A stretch of DNA of 64,000 nt from Methylocaldum sp. 14B (GTDB lineage Bacteria; Pseudomonadota; Gammaproteobacteria; Methylococcales; Methylococcaceae), in contig NZ_MSCV01000009.1 in the NCBI RefSeq assembly GCF_002005105.1, positions 62,001 to 126,000 of the forward strand. The letters run 5' to 3'. The notes below the pieces were generated by a model, which made no database searches, was not told the DNA's origin, and saw only the letters and a list, made by a program, of their open reading frames with translations. Below are positions 9,477 to 18,611 of the stretch, one piece after another (position 1 is the stretch's first letter; each line of letters begins with the position of its first letter). The position numbers were made by a program, and so were the translations under genes.

Positions 9477-9583
9477 GGTTTATTTTTCCAGAGGAAGGAA
9501 GCCCGATATGCGTGCCTTCGTCTTAGCGCGTGGCGAGGAATCGGGATAAAATCGCTTTTTTGATTGGAAAGACCGGATATTCA

Positions 9584-10072
9584 ATGGTTCACGTCGGCAT
9601 CATCATGGGCAGCAATAGCGACTGGGAGATCATGCAGCATGCCGCCCGTCAGTTGAAAGATTTCAATGTCCCGTTCGAAACGAAGGTGGTTTCCGCTCAC
9701 CGGACGCCGGATTTGTTGTTTCAATACGCCGAAACGGCGGCCGATCGCGGACTCAAATGCATCATCGCCGGGGCTGGAGGCGCGGCGCATCTGCCCGGCA
9801 TGATGGCGGCGAAAACCCACCTGCCCGTGCTGGGCGTTCCGGTGCCGACGACATACATGAAAGGCAAGGACTCCCTGTACTCCATCGTCCAGATGCCCAA
9901 GGGCATACCGGTCGCGACCTTCGCCATCGGCGAACCGGGCGCGGTGAATGCCGGTCTGTTCGCGGTGGCGCTGCTCGCCGTTCACGATTCGGACTTGGCC
10001 GCCAAACTCAAGGCTTATCGCCTTCGGCAAACGGAAGCCGTGCTGGGGCTGACGCTGCCGGAAATCGAATGA
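9584..10072 (+). CDS. purE: N5-carboxyaminoimidazole ribonucleotide mutase
   Basis: A 162-residue class I PurE that converts N5-CAIR to CAIR in purine synthesis. The phosphate/substrate motif GSNSDW, the VSAHRTP segment and the [13 protein letters not shown] loop are all present. The ATG at 9584 gives the normal length and [15 protein letters not shown] start; the frame is open 18 codons further up but that part looks non-coding. purK follows 113 bases downstream. Confidence 0.97.
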   Translation: MVHVGIIMGSNSDWEIMQHAARQLKDFNVPFETKVVSAHRTPDLLFQYAETAADRGLKCIIAGAGGAAHLPGMMAAKTHLPVLGVPVPTTYMKGKDSLYSIVQMPKGIPVATFAIGEPGAVNAGLFAVALLAVHDSDLAAKLKAYRLRQTEAVLGLTLPEIE

Positions 10073-10185
10073 TGCCGAAAGCAGGCCGCTGATTTTCCGA
10101 AACAGGACGTCCTGAAGCTAACTAGAATAAGAACGGCTGTCGTCTATCGACCCGTTCCCGTAGTTCCACATTAACCCTATCGACG

Positions 10186-11316
10186 ATGAAACACATTCTA
10201 CCGAATGCCATGCTCGGCATCCTGGGCGGTGGTCAATTGGGCCGCATGTTCACCATGGCGGCGCGGGCCATGGGCTATCGCGTCACCGTACTGGATCCCG
10301 ACGGCGACAGTCCGGCCGGCGGACTGGCCGATGTGCACATCCGCGCTGCCTACGATGACCGGGCGGCTCTCGACAGACTCGCCGAAACCTGCGCCGCGGT
10401 CACCACGGAATTCGAGAATGTCCCGGCCGAAAGCCTCAGCTACCTGGCACAGCGCGTACGGGTAAGCCCTTCGGCGGAATGCGTTTCGATCGCTCAGGAC
10501 CGTATCGCGGAAAAGCGATACATTTCCGGGGCAGGGCTCGGAGTCGCTCCGTTTCTCGCGATCGAGACCGCCACCGACCTGGATCGGAATCTGGCGGACC
10601 ACTTGCCCGGCATTCTGAAGCTGGCGCGGCTCGGCTACGACGGCAAGGGCCAAATCCGGGTGAAGACCGTCGAGGAAGCGAAAGCCGCATTCGCCGAACT
10701 GGGCGGAAAGTCTTGCGTACTGGAGCGGCAACTGAATCTAAAAACCGAGATTTCGGTCATCATCGCCCGTTCTTCGCCGACCGAAGTAGTCTGCTTCCCC
10801 GTGGCGGAAAACCAGCACGAATCGGGAATTCTCGACGTCAGCATCGTGCCGGCCAGGGTTGCGCCGGCCGTCGCGACACACGCGCAAGACATGGCGCTTA
10901 AGCTCGCTCAAGCCATGGACTATATCGGCGTCCTGGCGGTGGAATTCTTCGTGCTGGACAACGACGACCTGGTCATCAATGAAATCGCCCCGCGCCCCCA
11001 CAACAGCGGCCACTATACGCTGGATGCCTGCGCCGCCAGCCAGTTCGAACAACAAGTCCGCACCTTGTGCGGATTGCCGCCCGCGGATACCCGCTTGCTG
11101 AGTCCGGTGGTGATGGTCAATCTTCTGGGCGATATCTGGCGAGACGACGAGCCGGCCTGGGACAAGCTCTTGAGCCAGCCCAACGTCAAGCTCCATCTTT
11201 ATGGAAAGAAGACCGCCCGCATCGGCCGTAAAATGGGACATTTCAACGTGCTGGCCGAAAACGTGGAAGCCGCTTTGTCGCAGGCACTGGAACTGAAACA
11301 GATGCTCCAGGCTTAG
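10186..11316 (+). CDS. purK: N5-carboxyaminoimidazole ribonucleotide synthase
   Basis: A 376-residue ATP-grasp enzyme that makes N5-CAIR from AIR, ATP and bicarbonate, the step before PurE. Seen are the N-terminal [12 protein letters not shown] loop, the ATP-grasp [12 protein letters not shown] segment and the [14 protein letters not shown] metal/phosphate motif. It lies directly downstream of purE, as usual in proteobacteria. Confidence 0.97.
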   Translation: MKHILPNAMLGILGGGQLGRMFTMAARAMGYRVTVLDPDGDSPAGGLADVHIRAAYDDRAALDRLAETCAAVTTEFENVPAESLSYLAQRVRVSPSAECVSIAQDRIAEKRYISGAGLGVAPFLAIETATDLDRNLADHLPGILKLARLGYDGKGQIRVKTVEEAKAAFAELGGKSCVLERQLNLKTEISVIIARSSPTEVVCFPVAENQHESGILDVSIVPARVAPAVATHAQDMALKLAQAMDYIGVLAVEFFVLDNDDLVINEIAPRPHNSGHYTLDACAASQFEQQVRTLCGLPPADTRLLSPVVMVNLLGDIWRDDEPAWDKLLSQPNVKLHLYGKKTARIGRKMGHFNVLAENVEAALSQALELKQMLQA

Positions 11317-11351
11317 CCGGAAAAGCGGCGCTTCCGGCAAGCTGGCGGATC

Positions 11352-13505
11352 ATGCCGAAAGACCCCCTTCAGGTCCTGCGCAGCGTCTTTGGCTACGAAC
11401 GGTTTCGCGGCCAGCAGCGCGCCGTCATCGATCATCTGACGGCAGGGGGCGATGCGCTGGTGCTGATGCCCACCGGCGGCGGCAAGTCGCTCTGCTACCA
11501 GATTCCCGCGCTAATCCGCCCCGGTACGGGCGTCGTGGTCTCGCCCCTGATCGCCCTGATGCAGGATCAGGTCGAAACCCTGCTCCAACTCGGCGTTCGA
11601 GCCGCCTTTCTGAATTCCACCCTGGCTTACGACACACAGCGCCAGGTCGAGCGGAACTTTCTGGACGGCCAACTGGACCTCCTCTACGTCGCGCCCGAAC
11701 GTCTCTTGACCGAGCGCGTGCAGGCGCTCATCGGGCGGGCCGAAGTCAGCCTTTTCGCCATCGACGAAGCGCACTGCGTGTCCCAGTGGGGCCACGACTT
11801 CCGCGCCGATTACTGGCAGCTCTCCTTGCTGCACGAACGTTTTCCCGGCATTCCCAGAATCGGCTTGACCGCCACCGCCGACGAGCGGACCCGGCAGGAG
11901 ATCGTCGAGCGCCTCGGACTGCAGGAGGCCAGGGTCTTTTGCAGCGGTTTCGACCGGCCCAACATACGCTACCGGATATCGCCCAAGCAGGACGCGCGCC
12001 GGCAGCTGGTTCAGTTTCTCCGAAACGAACATCCGGGAGATGCCGGCATCGTTTACTGCCTGTCGCGAAAAAAGGTGGAATCGACCGCGGAATGGCTCCG
12101 CGCTCAAGGATTCTCCGCCCTGCCCTACCATGCCGGCCTTTCCGCCGAGGAACGCCAGAAAAACCAGCGGCGATTTCTGATGGAGGAAGGCGTGATCGTC
12201 GTGGCGACGATCGCCTTCGGCATGGGCATAGATAAACCCAATGTCCGTTTCGTCGCGCACCTCGACCTGCCCAAGAGCCTCGAGGCTTATTATCAGGAGA
12301 CCGGACGCGCGGGACGCGACGGCTTGCCGGCCAATGCCTGGATGATTTACGGCTTGCAGGATGTGATCACCTTGCGGCAAATGGTGGAGGCCTCCCAAGC
12401 GGATGAACTGCATAAACGGGTCGAGCGCCACAAACTCGATTCGATGCTCGGCTTCTGCGAGCTGACCGGTTGCCGTCGGCAAGCGTTGCTCCGCTACTTC
12501 GGCGAAATCTCCGACAAACCCTGCGGCAATTGCGACAACTGCCTCAACCCGCCGGACACCTGGGACGGCACCGACGCCGCCCGCAAGGCATTGTCCTGCG
12601 TCTACCGCACCGGCCAGCGCTTCGGCGTTCACCACATCATCGACGTACTGCGCGGCAAGTCCAACGAGAGAATACAGCGGCTGGGTCACGACAGGCTCAG
12701 CACCTTCGGCATCGGTCACGCCATGGACGAGAAACAGTGGCTCTCGGTATTCCGTCAGATCATCGCCCAAGGCTATTTGACGGTGGACTGGGAGGCTCAC
12801 GGCGCACTCCGTCTGACCGAGGAATGCCGCCCGGTACTGCGCAGCGAAGTCGACCTTCGGCTAAGGCGGGACAGTTACAAGGAGGCCTCGAGCGGCCGAC
12901 GCCAGGCCGTCGAGCGCTTTTCCAACCCGGAAGACGAGCGTCTCTGGCAAGCCTTGCGCGCCTTGCGGCGCACGCTGGCCGAGGAGCAGGACGTGCCTGC
13001 TTACGTGATTTTTCAGGACGCTGTTCTGATGGAAATGGTCCAGTCGAGACCGACCAGCCGCACCGAAATGAGCCGCCTGGCGGGCATCGGCGAACGCAAG
13101 CTGGAGCTCTACGGCGACGAGTTTCTGTCGGTCATCCTGGAGCACGGAAGCGGCGACGGTTCGGCCTCGACCGCCAGCACGACGGCAGACGAAAGCCTGG
13201 CGCTATTCCGGCTCGGCATGAACGCCGAACAGATCGCTTATCAGCGCGGATTGACGATTTCGACCGTCTACGGCCATCTGGCCAGGGCCATCGAAACCGG
13301 GGCCGTGGAACTCGGCGAGGTGGTGGGTTTGAGCGATTCGGAAATCGGAGAAATAGAAGCAGCGTGGCAGAGCCTGCCGGAAGACCAACGGCGCGCCCTC
13401 AAGCCGCTATACCAGGCGCTGAACGGCAAATACAGCTATGAAGTGCTTCGTTGCGTGCGGGCCTATTACGACAGGCTGCGTAACTCGCCTGACTCCGAGG
13501 CATAG
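11352..13505 (+). CDS. recQ: ATP-dependent DNA helicase RecQ
   Basis: A 717-residue 3'-5' helicase. In order: helicase core with Walker A MPTGGGKS (about residue 40) and DEAH box (about 139); motif VI region [10 protein letters not shown]; zinc-binding cysteines in CELTGC and CGNCDNC; a winged-helix RQC domain; and an HRDC domain ([13 protein letters not shown]). The end carries an additional helix-turn-helix-like segment ([17 protein letters not shown]) that is found in longer RecQ proteins and makes this one about 100 residues longer than E. coli RecQ. It starts 35 bases after purK. Confidence 0.96.
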   Translation: MPKDPLQVLRSVFGYERFRGQQRAVIDHLTAGGDALVLMPTGGGKSLCYQIPALIRPGTGVVVSPLIALMQDQVETLLQLGVRAAFLNSTLAYDTQRQVERNFLDGQLDLLYVAPERLLTERVQALIGRAEVSLFAIDEAHCVSQWGHDFRADYWQLSLLHERFPGIPRIGLTATADERTRQEIVERLGLQEARVFCSGFDRPNIRYRISPKQDARRQLVQFLRNEHPGDAGIVYCLSRKKVESTAEWLRAQGFSALPYHAGLSAEERQKNQRRFLMEEGVIVVATIAFGMGIDKPNVRFVAHLDLPKSLEAYYQETGRAGRDGLPANAWMIYGLQDVITLRQMVEASQADELHKRVERHKLDSMLGFCELTGCRRQALLRYFGEISDKPCGNCDNCLNPPDTWDGTDAARKALSCVYRTGQRFGVHHIIDVLRGKSNERIQRLGHDRLSTFGIGHAMDEKQWLSVFRQIIAQGYLTVDWEAHGALRLTEECRPVLRSEVDLRLRRDSYKEASSGRRQAVERFSNPEDERLWQALRALRRTLAEEQDVPAYVIFQDAVLMEMVQSRPTSRTEMSRLAGIGERKLELYGDEFLSVILEHGSGDGSASTASTTADESLALFRLGMNAEQIAYQRGLTISTVYGHLARAIETGAVELGEVVGLSDSEIGEIEAAWQSLPEDQRRALKPLYQALNGKYSYEVLRCVRAYYDRLRNSPDSEA

Positions 13506-13805
13506 AGTGAACGCCCCCTCGGTGGGTTACGGTGCGCGTCTAAACCTGCCGGCGCAAATCCGGTCTTTCAAGGCGCACCTAACCACCCTTCCATGGCCCT
13601 TTTCAATCGCAAACGGGCCGCGACAGGAGCCACCCAACTGACGTAGGTCGGGAATCCTTTCCCGACGTAACAGGTCGGCAAGCGGGTACGTCGGCAAAGG
13701 ATTGCCGACTTACTTCGCTGGGGAAATTCCGAAAAAGCCCTCCTCGGATCAGACGGCGTGCATGCTGTATCCGGCCCGAAGATCAAAAACTGGGCAGCGC
13801 TCCGC
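13506..13805. repeat. recQ downstream region with REP-like repeats
   Basis: No gene is visible in these 300 bases. They contain fragments of the GGTGGGTTAC repeat and a nested inverted repeat made of GTAGGTCGGGAATCC/GGATTGCCGACTTAC blocks at about 13640-13713. The same GTAGGTCGGNAATCC blocks recur near 1629, 29335-29440 and 44064-44215. Confidence 0.55.
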
Positions 13806-14945
13806 TTATTCCGCGTACCTCTCGTACAACCGCATCAGCATGGCGAGCTCTCCTTCCTGCGGCACGCACCAGCCGTCGAACTGGATGTCCTTTAGGATGC
13901 CCTTACCCTGCTCGTCGTCGCCCATGCCGGTAAAGACTTTCGCGACGGATTCCCCGAGGTCGGCGATTTGCGGGCTCGCGCAAAGAAGATGGAAGGCAAA
14001 CTGGGTGTCGCTTTCGTCCACGACACGGGTATTGTTTCGAGTGAGATTGGACAGGCCGTAATAGGTCTTCTTCAGCATGAACAAGACATCCGACTGTTCC
14101 TTTAGAAGCAATTGCAGCGCTTTGATTTCGTTGCCCGCGAAGTGATGCTGGAACTTGGACGAGTCCAGCCCGTTCTCGTCGCAGAGGAAACGACCCAGCA
14201 GGTAGACGAAACTGCCCTGCGAAGCCGTGACTGCGCGGACGTCTCCCATGTCGGCGAGTGACCGCTCGTCGTTGGCGCGCATGACGATCACTACTTCGTC
14301 GGCCTCCCCCAAGGGCCGCAGCAATGGCACGAACTGCTGCCGCCGAATCATGGCACAGGCTTCGAAAGGCTTGGCGAAGAAAATGTCCACCGTTTCGTGG
14401 CCGATCTCATGTCCCGCCGGCAGCTGCTCGAAATGGATCGCCCGCTGCAAGTGCCGTTGCAAATAGGTGTTGAGCAGGTACCAGCCGCTCAATTGAGCAC
14501 CGACCTGTAGACTGGCCACGAAATTCAGTTTGCCCCGGGGATGCGGCGAACCCGATTCGACGGGACGCTCGGGTGCGGCTCGTACGGCGCTGACCACGGA
14601 CGGCTGGGCCCGCTCCGACGGCAGGCTGACATCGGTGGTGAGGAAACGGCCTAGCCCCGTAATCTTGAACAGCATCGCCACCATGCGATTGGGGTTATTG
14701 ACTTCGATCTTGATACCCTGCCTTTCCCAGTGTTCGAACAGCTTGAGGAGCAGAGACAGGCCCATTGAATTGACCCGCTCAACCTGTTTGAAATCCAAAC
14801 TGACGCGGGCGTTGGCCGGAATGCCGTTCAACTGACCGAGGGTCTGCGCGGAATGGGCGTCTACCGAACCGGCAAAGGCGTAGCACAGCACGCCTTCCTC
14901 GCCGGACGGCAGGCTGTTAATGAAAAGTGAATCTGCCAGAGTCAT
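13806..14945 (-). CDS. STAS domain fused to a PhnD-like binding domain
   Basis: A 379-residue protein with two parts. Residues 1-105 form an anti-sigma-antagonist (STAS) domain with a phosphorylatable Ser60 in the VNSMGLSLLLKLF segment. After a linker, residues 125-379 resemble the phosphate/phosphonate PhnD-type periplasmic binding fold (LNFVASLQVGAQLSGW, DIFFAKPFEACAM, GDVRAVTASQGSF). There is no signal peptide, so the binding lobe must be cytoplasmic. The gene overlaps the end of the upstream PP2C gene by 29 bases, which implies translational coupling. By family knowledge the phosphatase/kinase partner should set its phosphorylation state. That the PhnD lobe binds a ligand is inference. 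Confidence 0.75.
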   Translation of the reverse strand: MTLADSLFINSLPSGEEGVLCYAFAGSVDAHSAQTLGQLNGIPANARVSLDFKQVERVNSMGLSLLLKLFEHWERQGIKIEVNNPNRMVAMLFKITGLGRFLTTDVSLPSERAQPSVVSAVRAAPERPVESGSPHPRGKLNFVASLQVGAQLSGWYLLNTYLQRHLQRAIHFEQLPAGHEIGHETVDIFFAKPFEACAMIRRQQFVPLLRPLGEADEVVIVMRANDERSLADMGDVRAVTASQGSFVYLLGRFLCDENGLDSSKFQHHFAGNEIKALQLLLKEQSDVLFMLKKTYYGLSNLTRNNTRVVDESDTQFAFHLLCASPQIADLGESVAKVFTGMGDDEQGKGILKDIQFDGWCVPQEGELAMLMRLYERYAE

Positions 14946-17679
14946 GGCTTACAACCTCATCGTGCTCGCTGTGGTAGAGGAACTGGAATCCGGTTTTCAA
15001 GCCGACCTGCAAGGGCCGGCTCAGATCCCACAGAGTGGTGATCTGGGTACGGCGATGCGGTGTGACGCGCACCTGCAAGTAATCCGACATACGCCACATC
15101 AGATATAACCCGGCTCCACCGATACCGGCTTCGACGCCTTTCGCAAGCGTGTGAGTCAGATGGTCCAGGAAGATTGCCGGGGTCAAGGTGCCCCAGTTAT
15201 CGGTAACCGACAAACCGATGGTGTCGGAACCTACCGCCAGGTGGATGCGCACGTGTTCGTTCTCGGACAGATTCCGCGTCGTTCCCTTCAGATAAAACGG
15301 GCGGCTTTGGCCGTCACGGGGCGCGCCGTACAACGAGTTCTCCACCATTTCGTCGAGGACCAACAGGATAGACTCGAGTTGGTCCGGCGCCATGACGCCC
15401 AGTTCCTCCAGCCAGGCGCGACCTTCCTCCATGAAGAACAGTTTGTCGTCGCTGTGGGTGAGCTGGAATTGCCGCTCTGCGACGCGCCCCGGGACGAGAC
15501 AGTAAATATCATCATCCGGCGATGCTTGATGCTGACTGAGCAAATGTTCCCAACCGAGCCGATGGTAAAAGGCATCGTCGCGGGGCAATACCCGGCGGAT
15601 ACCGTCCACGCTGAGGCGCGGCAAGAGGTCGTGAAACTCGCCTTCGGACAGGAAAACCACCAGCTGGCGCGAGGTCGGCGAGGTAAAGTGATCGCTTTGG
15701 CCTCGGTAAAATCCCTCGGTGATGCGGATGAGCTGAGCCGAGTCCTCGTCGCGCGCGGCCTGGACCTCCACGCGATCGGTATGCTCCAGCACGGCCACGG
15801 TCACATCGTCGTCGAAATGGTCGCGTCCGCCGTAAGCCTTGAGTGCAGCGAGAATTTTTTCTTCCAGCACGCGCGGCTCGGCCTCGGCGTTTTCGTTCAG
15901 AATGGCTTCTAGCCGCTCGTAGCCGAAGGGTTCGCCGCGCGCCGATTCCTGTTCCACCACGCCATCGGTGTAGAGGAATATCCGGTCGCCGATATCGAGT
16001 TGCAGATCCAGTTCTACCGAGAGGTAATCGGAATCGCGGCTCTTTCCCAAGGGCAAGCCGCCCCCCTCGATCATGGTCCAGTGCTTATCCCCGCGCCGCT
16101 TGAGGTAAGGCAGCACGTGTCCGGCGTTGGCGAAGCGCAAGTGACCGGTGCGGCTGTCCAGACTCAGACAGCCCATGGTCATCAGCAACGACTGGTGCGC
16201 CGTTGCCAACATGGTTTCGTTGAGGGAACGAAGGATCTCCGCGGGGCGGGTCACCCCTTCATTCGCCAGCGGATAGAGACCTGCCTTGGCGGCGCTCACC
16301 ATGGTGCCCGCCGCCACGCCGTGCCCGCTCACGTCGCCGATCACCATAACGGCGTAATAGCCGCCGACCTTGTAATAGTCGTAGTAGTCGCCGCCCACCT
16401 CGCTGGAAGTAGTCAAGGAGGCGACGCCGTGTACGCCCGGCAGAACGATGTCGGGGCTCGGCAGAATGGAATGCTGCAAGGCGGCGGCGAGGTTGATTTC
16501 TTCCTGCAGTCGGCTGCTCAGCTTTTCCAGTTCCACCAGGGTGGCTTGCAGACGATCTTCCGCCCGCTTGCGCTCGGTAATGTCGTCGCCGGTGATGAGG
16601 AACAGGACCGGCTGCTTGCTGTCCTGATCGCGGACCACCGTGGCATGCCAGATGATGTCCACCAGTTCCTCGCTACGGATTCGCATGGGAACTTCCGTCC
16701 CGGTCTCGCCGGACAGACCGCCCTGCACGACATCGTCGAACAAAACCCGCATTTGGCCCTGCTGTTCGGGCGTAAAGAGCATGGCAAAGAACTCGCTACC
16801 GCGCACCTCGTCCTCGGTCCAGCCGGAGATTTCCTGGGCATAGCGGTTGAACAAGATGATCTTGCCTCGGGTGTCCAAACCGATGATCAGCGCTTGAGCC
16901 GTATTGATGATGTTTTCGTTGAAGTCCCTCTGGGCCTGTAGGTTCGCCATGCTGTCCTTGAGGCGCTTGACCAGAGGATTCAAGAGGCCCATGCCGCCGA
17001 AAGCCAAGGCAAACAGGAACAGCGCCAGCATCACGCCTTGTAGGTCTTGGGTATTTTGCAGGCGGAAGTCGGCATTTTGCTGGTAATACGCCACCACCTT
17101 GTCGAGGCCGGAGAGGATCTTTTCGGGGGCGTCGGAAGTGAGATACTGAAAATACGGATCGTCCGAATTGACGGCATCCACCGGCCGCGACAATAGCTTA
17201 CGTATCGCCTCGATGTAAGCATTGATCTGTTGATCGAGTTTGATCGGATCTTCGAAGTAGATGAGGCGCAGTTCCGGAGCCAGTTCGCCCGGCTCGGCCA
17301 GTAGACGCGGCCCCTGGCGCACCAGGCGATCGCCGTTCCTGAGATAACCGTGCATGTTCTCGAACAGGCTGATGGTATCCACCATCTGCTGTCGGATGGC
17401 CTGGCGCTCGACATGGCTTTCGGTGGCTGTCATTTTCATCGCCAGAACCACGCCGCGCTCCACCAACATGCGCTCGTGGCCGGCCAGGTTCAAGGCAGCG
17501 GCGCTGCCCTCCTGACTGCGAAGGTCGGCGATCAGAACGGCGTAGCTCACGACGGCCGTCATCGCCAGAAGGCCCAGCACGGTGCCGTACTGGTCCAATG
17601 CCCAGCCGAGAGACTCTCGAAAAAAACCTTGCATTTTCGAGGGTGTTTGCTGGGACAAGGGAAACTTTCCGGGCTCCAT
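14917..17679 (-). CDS. Membrane PP2C phosphatase/anti-sigma kinase with PilJ-like sensor and PAS
   Basis: A 920-residue signalling protein. In order: membrane helix (about 31-50); extracytoplasmic PilJ/NarX-type helical sensor (LNLAGHERMLVERG); second helix (about 215-235); PAS domain (about 255-370); coiled coil; SpoIIE-type PP2C phosphatase (about 425-635); and a C-terminal GHKL ATPase of the anti-sigma-kinase type. The phosphatase keeps its metal ligands (GGDYYDYY, IGDVSGHG, TDGVVE, DDDVTVAVL). The ATPase has an N-box DEMVENSLYG, DNWG and GGAGLYLM. Having both phosphatase and kinase on one chain lets it set the state of the STAS partner encoded immediately downstream. The signal sensed is unknown. 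Confidence 0.88.
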   Translation of the reverse strand: MEPGKFPLSQQTPSKMQGFFRESLGWALDQYGTVLGLLAMTAVVSYAVLIADLRSQEGSAAALNLAGHERMLVERGVVLAMKMTATESHVERQAIRQQMVDTISLFENMHGYLRNGDRLVRQGPRLLAEPGELAPELRLIYFEDPIKLDQQINAYIEAIRKLLSRPVDAVNSDDPYFQYLTSDAPEKILSGLDKVVAYYQQNADFRLQNTQDLQGVMLALFLFALAFGGMGLLNPLVKRLKDSMANLQAQRDFNENIINTAQALIIGLDTRGKIILFNRYAQEISGWTEDEVRGSEFFAMLFTPEQQGQMRVLFDDVVQGGLSGETGTEVPMRIRSEELVDIIWHATVVRDQDSKQPVLFLITGDDITERKRAEDRLQATLVELEKLSSRLQEEINLAAALQHSILPSPDIVLPGVHGVASLTTSSEVGGDYYDYYKVGGYYAVMVIGDVSGHGVAAGTMVSAAKAGLYPLANEGVTRPAEILRSLNETMLATAHQSLLMTMGCLSLDSRTGHLRFANAGHVLPYLKRRGDKHWTMIEGGGLPLGKSRDSDYLSVELDLQLDIGDRIFLYTDGVVEQESARGEPFGYERLEAILNENAEAEPRVLEEKILAALKAYGGRDHFDDDVTVAVLEHTDRVEVQAARDEDSAQLIRITEGFYRGQSDHFTSPTSRQLVVFLSEGEFHDLLPRLSVDGIRRVLPRDDAFYHRLGWEHLLSQHQASPDDDIYCLVPGRVAERQFQLTHSDDKLFFMEEGRAWLEELGVMAPDQLESILLVLDEMVENSLYGAPRDGQSRPFYLKGTTRNLSENEHVRIHLAVGSDTIGLSVTDNWGTLTPAIFLDHLTHTLAKGVEAGIGGAGLYLMWRMSDYLQVRVTPHRRTQITTLWDLSRPLQVGLKTGFQFLYHSEHDEVVSHDSGRFTFH

Positions 17680-17702
17680 AAGTTCTCCTTCCTCTTTCCG
17701 TT

Positions 17703-17741
17703 CTATTAATGAATGCCCCCTTGTAGGGCATTCATTAATAG
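17703..17741. promoter_or_regulatory. Perfect 16-bp hairpin in the 5' leader of the PP2C gene
   Basis: CTATTAATGAATGCCC (17703-17718) and GGGCATTCATTAATAG (17726-17741) are perfect inverted repeats around a seven-base loop. The hairpin ends 24 bases before the start codon of the minus-strand PP2C gene. It could be a regulatory mRNA structure, a protein-binding palindrome or a bidirectional terminator; no T-run supports the last on either strand. Confidence 0.6.
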
Positions 17742-17771
17742 TAGATGGATTTGTAAACTTCGCCCGAAATG

Positions 17772-17785
17772 TTGATCTAGATCAG
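17772..17785. promoter_or_regulatory. FNR/ANR-like box upstream of the PP2C-STAS operon
   Basis: TTGATCTAGATCAG differs from the FNR/ANR consensus TTGAT-N4-ATCAA by one base. It lies about 95 bases upstream of the PP2C start codon, a reasonable position for an oxygen-responsive activator site. No matching sigma-70 boxes were firmly identified. Confidence 0.45.
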
Positions 17786-18269
17786 TAACTGATGCTCACA
17801 GCTCCAATATATTTGAGAATTTTTGCGTCAGAATGGCGCCTCATGGGACCACGGCGCCGGTGTCGAGGAGCGTAGCGGAAGCACAGCGCGGTGAACGGGA
17901 ATATGGGGAGGTTGCAGGATCTTATTGCTAGTCTTCGGTCTTAGTATGGATAACCCTCACCTCCTAAAAAGGCCGGAATGATCCGACATCGAAAGCCAAT
18001 CACGGAACCCTGGCCCGGATAGTCGATTGGGCATCGGCCGACGGTCACTCGGCGGGAAACCAACTTCGCCACAGCGCTTCCTACGCGGACCGGCTTGTTT
18101 GCCCATCACGTACTTTTTGCCGATTTGTCTGACGTTCCCGCAGAATTAGCATCCAATTGCCAGAGACCGCTCGGCCACGTTCGCGAATCCGTGAAAAACG
18201 GAGTATGCGCTCTTGGCATCAGCGAACGACTCGCGCACAAGGCCAAGATAGTTCCATTGTCAAGCAGTC
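17786..18269. other. Long intergenic region without a recognisable gene
   Basis: Open frames here are short and have no recognisable motif. The stretch may be decayed sequence linked to the broken cheB gene that follows at 18270. I can assign no function to it. Confidence 0.5.
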
Positions 18270-18425
18270 ATGGCAAAGAAACGCACTCAAAAAACACGGG
18301 ACGAATCACAGTCCAAGAAAACCTCACCGGCAACGCATGTCGCCTTGTCCCCAAAGCACCCGCTCATGATCGTCGGCACCGGTGCCTCTGCCGGCGGCTT
18401 CGAAGCTTTCAAGGAGCAGCAAAAC
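18270..18425 (+). pseudogene. Truncated CheB-type methylesterase, N-terminal fragment
   Basis: A frame beginning MAKKRTQKTRDE reaches the CheB nucleophile-loop signature IVGTGASAGGFEAFKE and then loses all similarity. The continuation (VLVPKLQLGNP) is a translation of a hairpin repeat. A lysine-rich start before IVGTGASAGG is typical of large CheB-CheR fusion proteins, so this is probably the 5' remnant of one. The intact, differently organised cheB gene lies just downstream on the other strand. Confidence 0.6.
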
Positions 18426-18443
18426 CTTCTCAGAATTGTGCTG

Positions 18444-18467
18444 GTTCCCAAACTCCAGCTTGGGAAC
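18444..18467. repeat. GTTCCCAA hairpin repeat
   Basis: GTTCCCAA (18444-18451) pairs with TTGGGAAC (18460-18467). Related hairpins with changed stem bases lie at 41298-41321 and 41376-41405. It marks the point where cheB homology ends. Confidence 0.6.
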
Positions 18468-18611
18468 CCAGTGCCAACTCGGGCGTCTCGGATATGGCTT
18501 CCAAGCGGGAGCCTGGAAGCCAGCGAAAGCCCTGTTAGAAGCATCCCGATTAAAACGACCCCTTGCTATTGAAATGAGAAGTGGGCCGTAACGCACGGGC
18601 AAACGCCCGAC

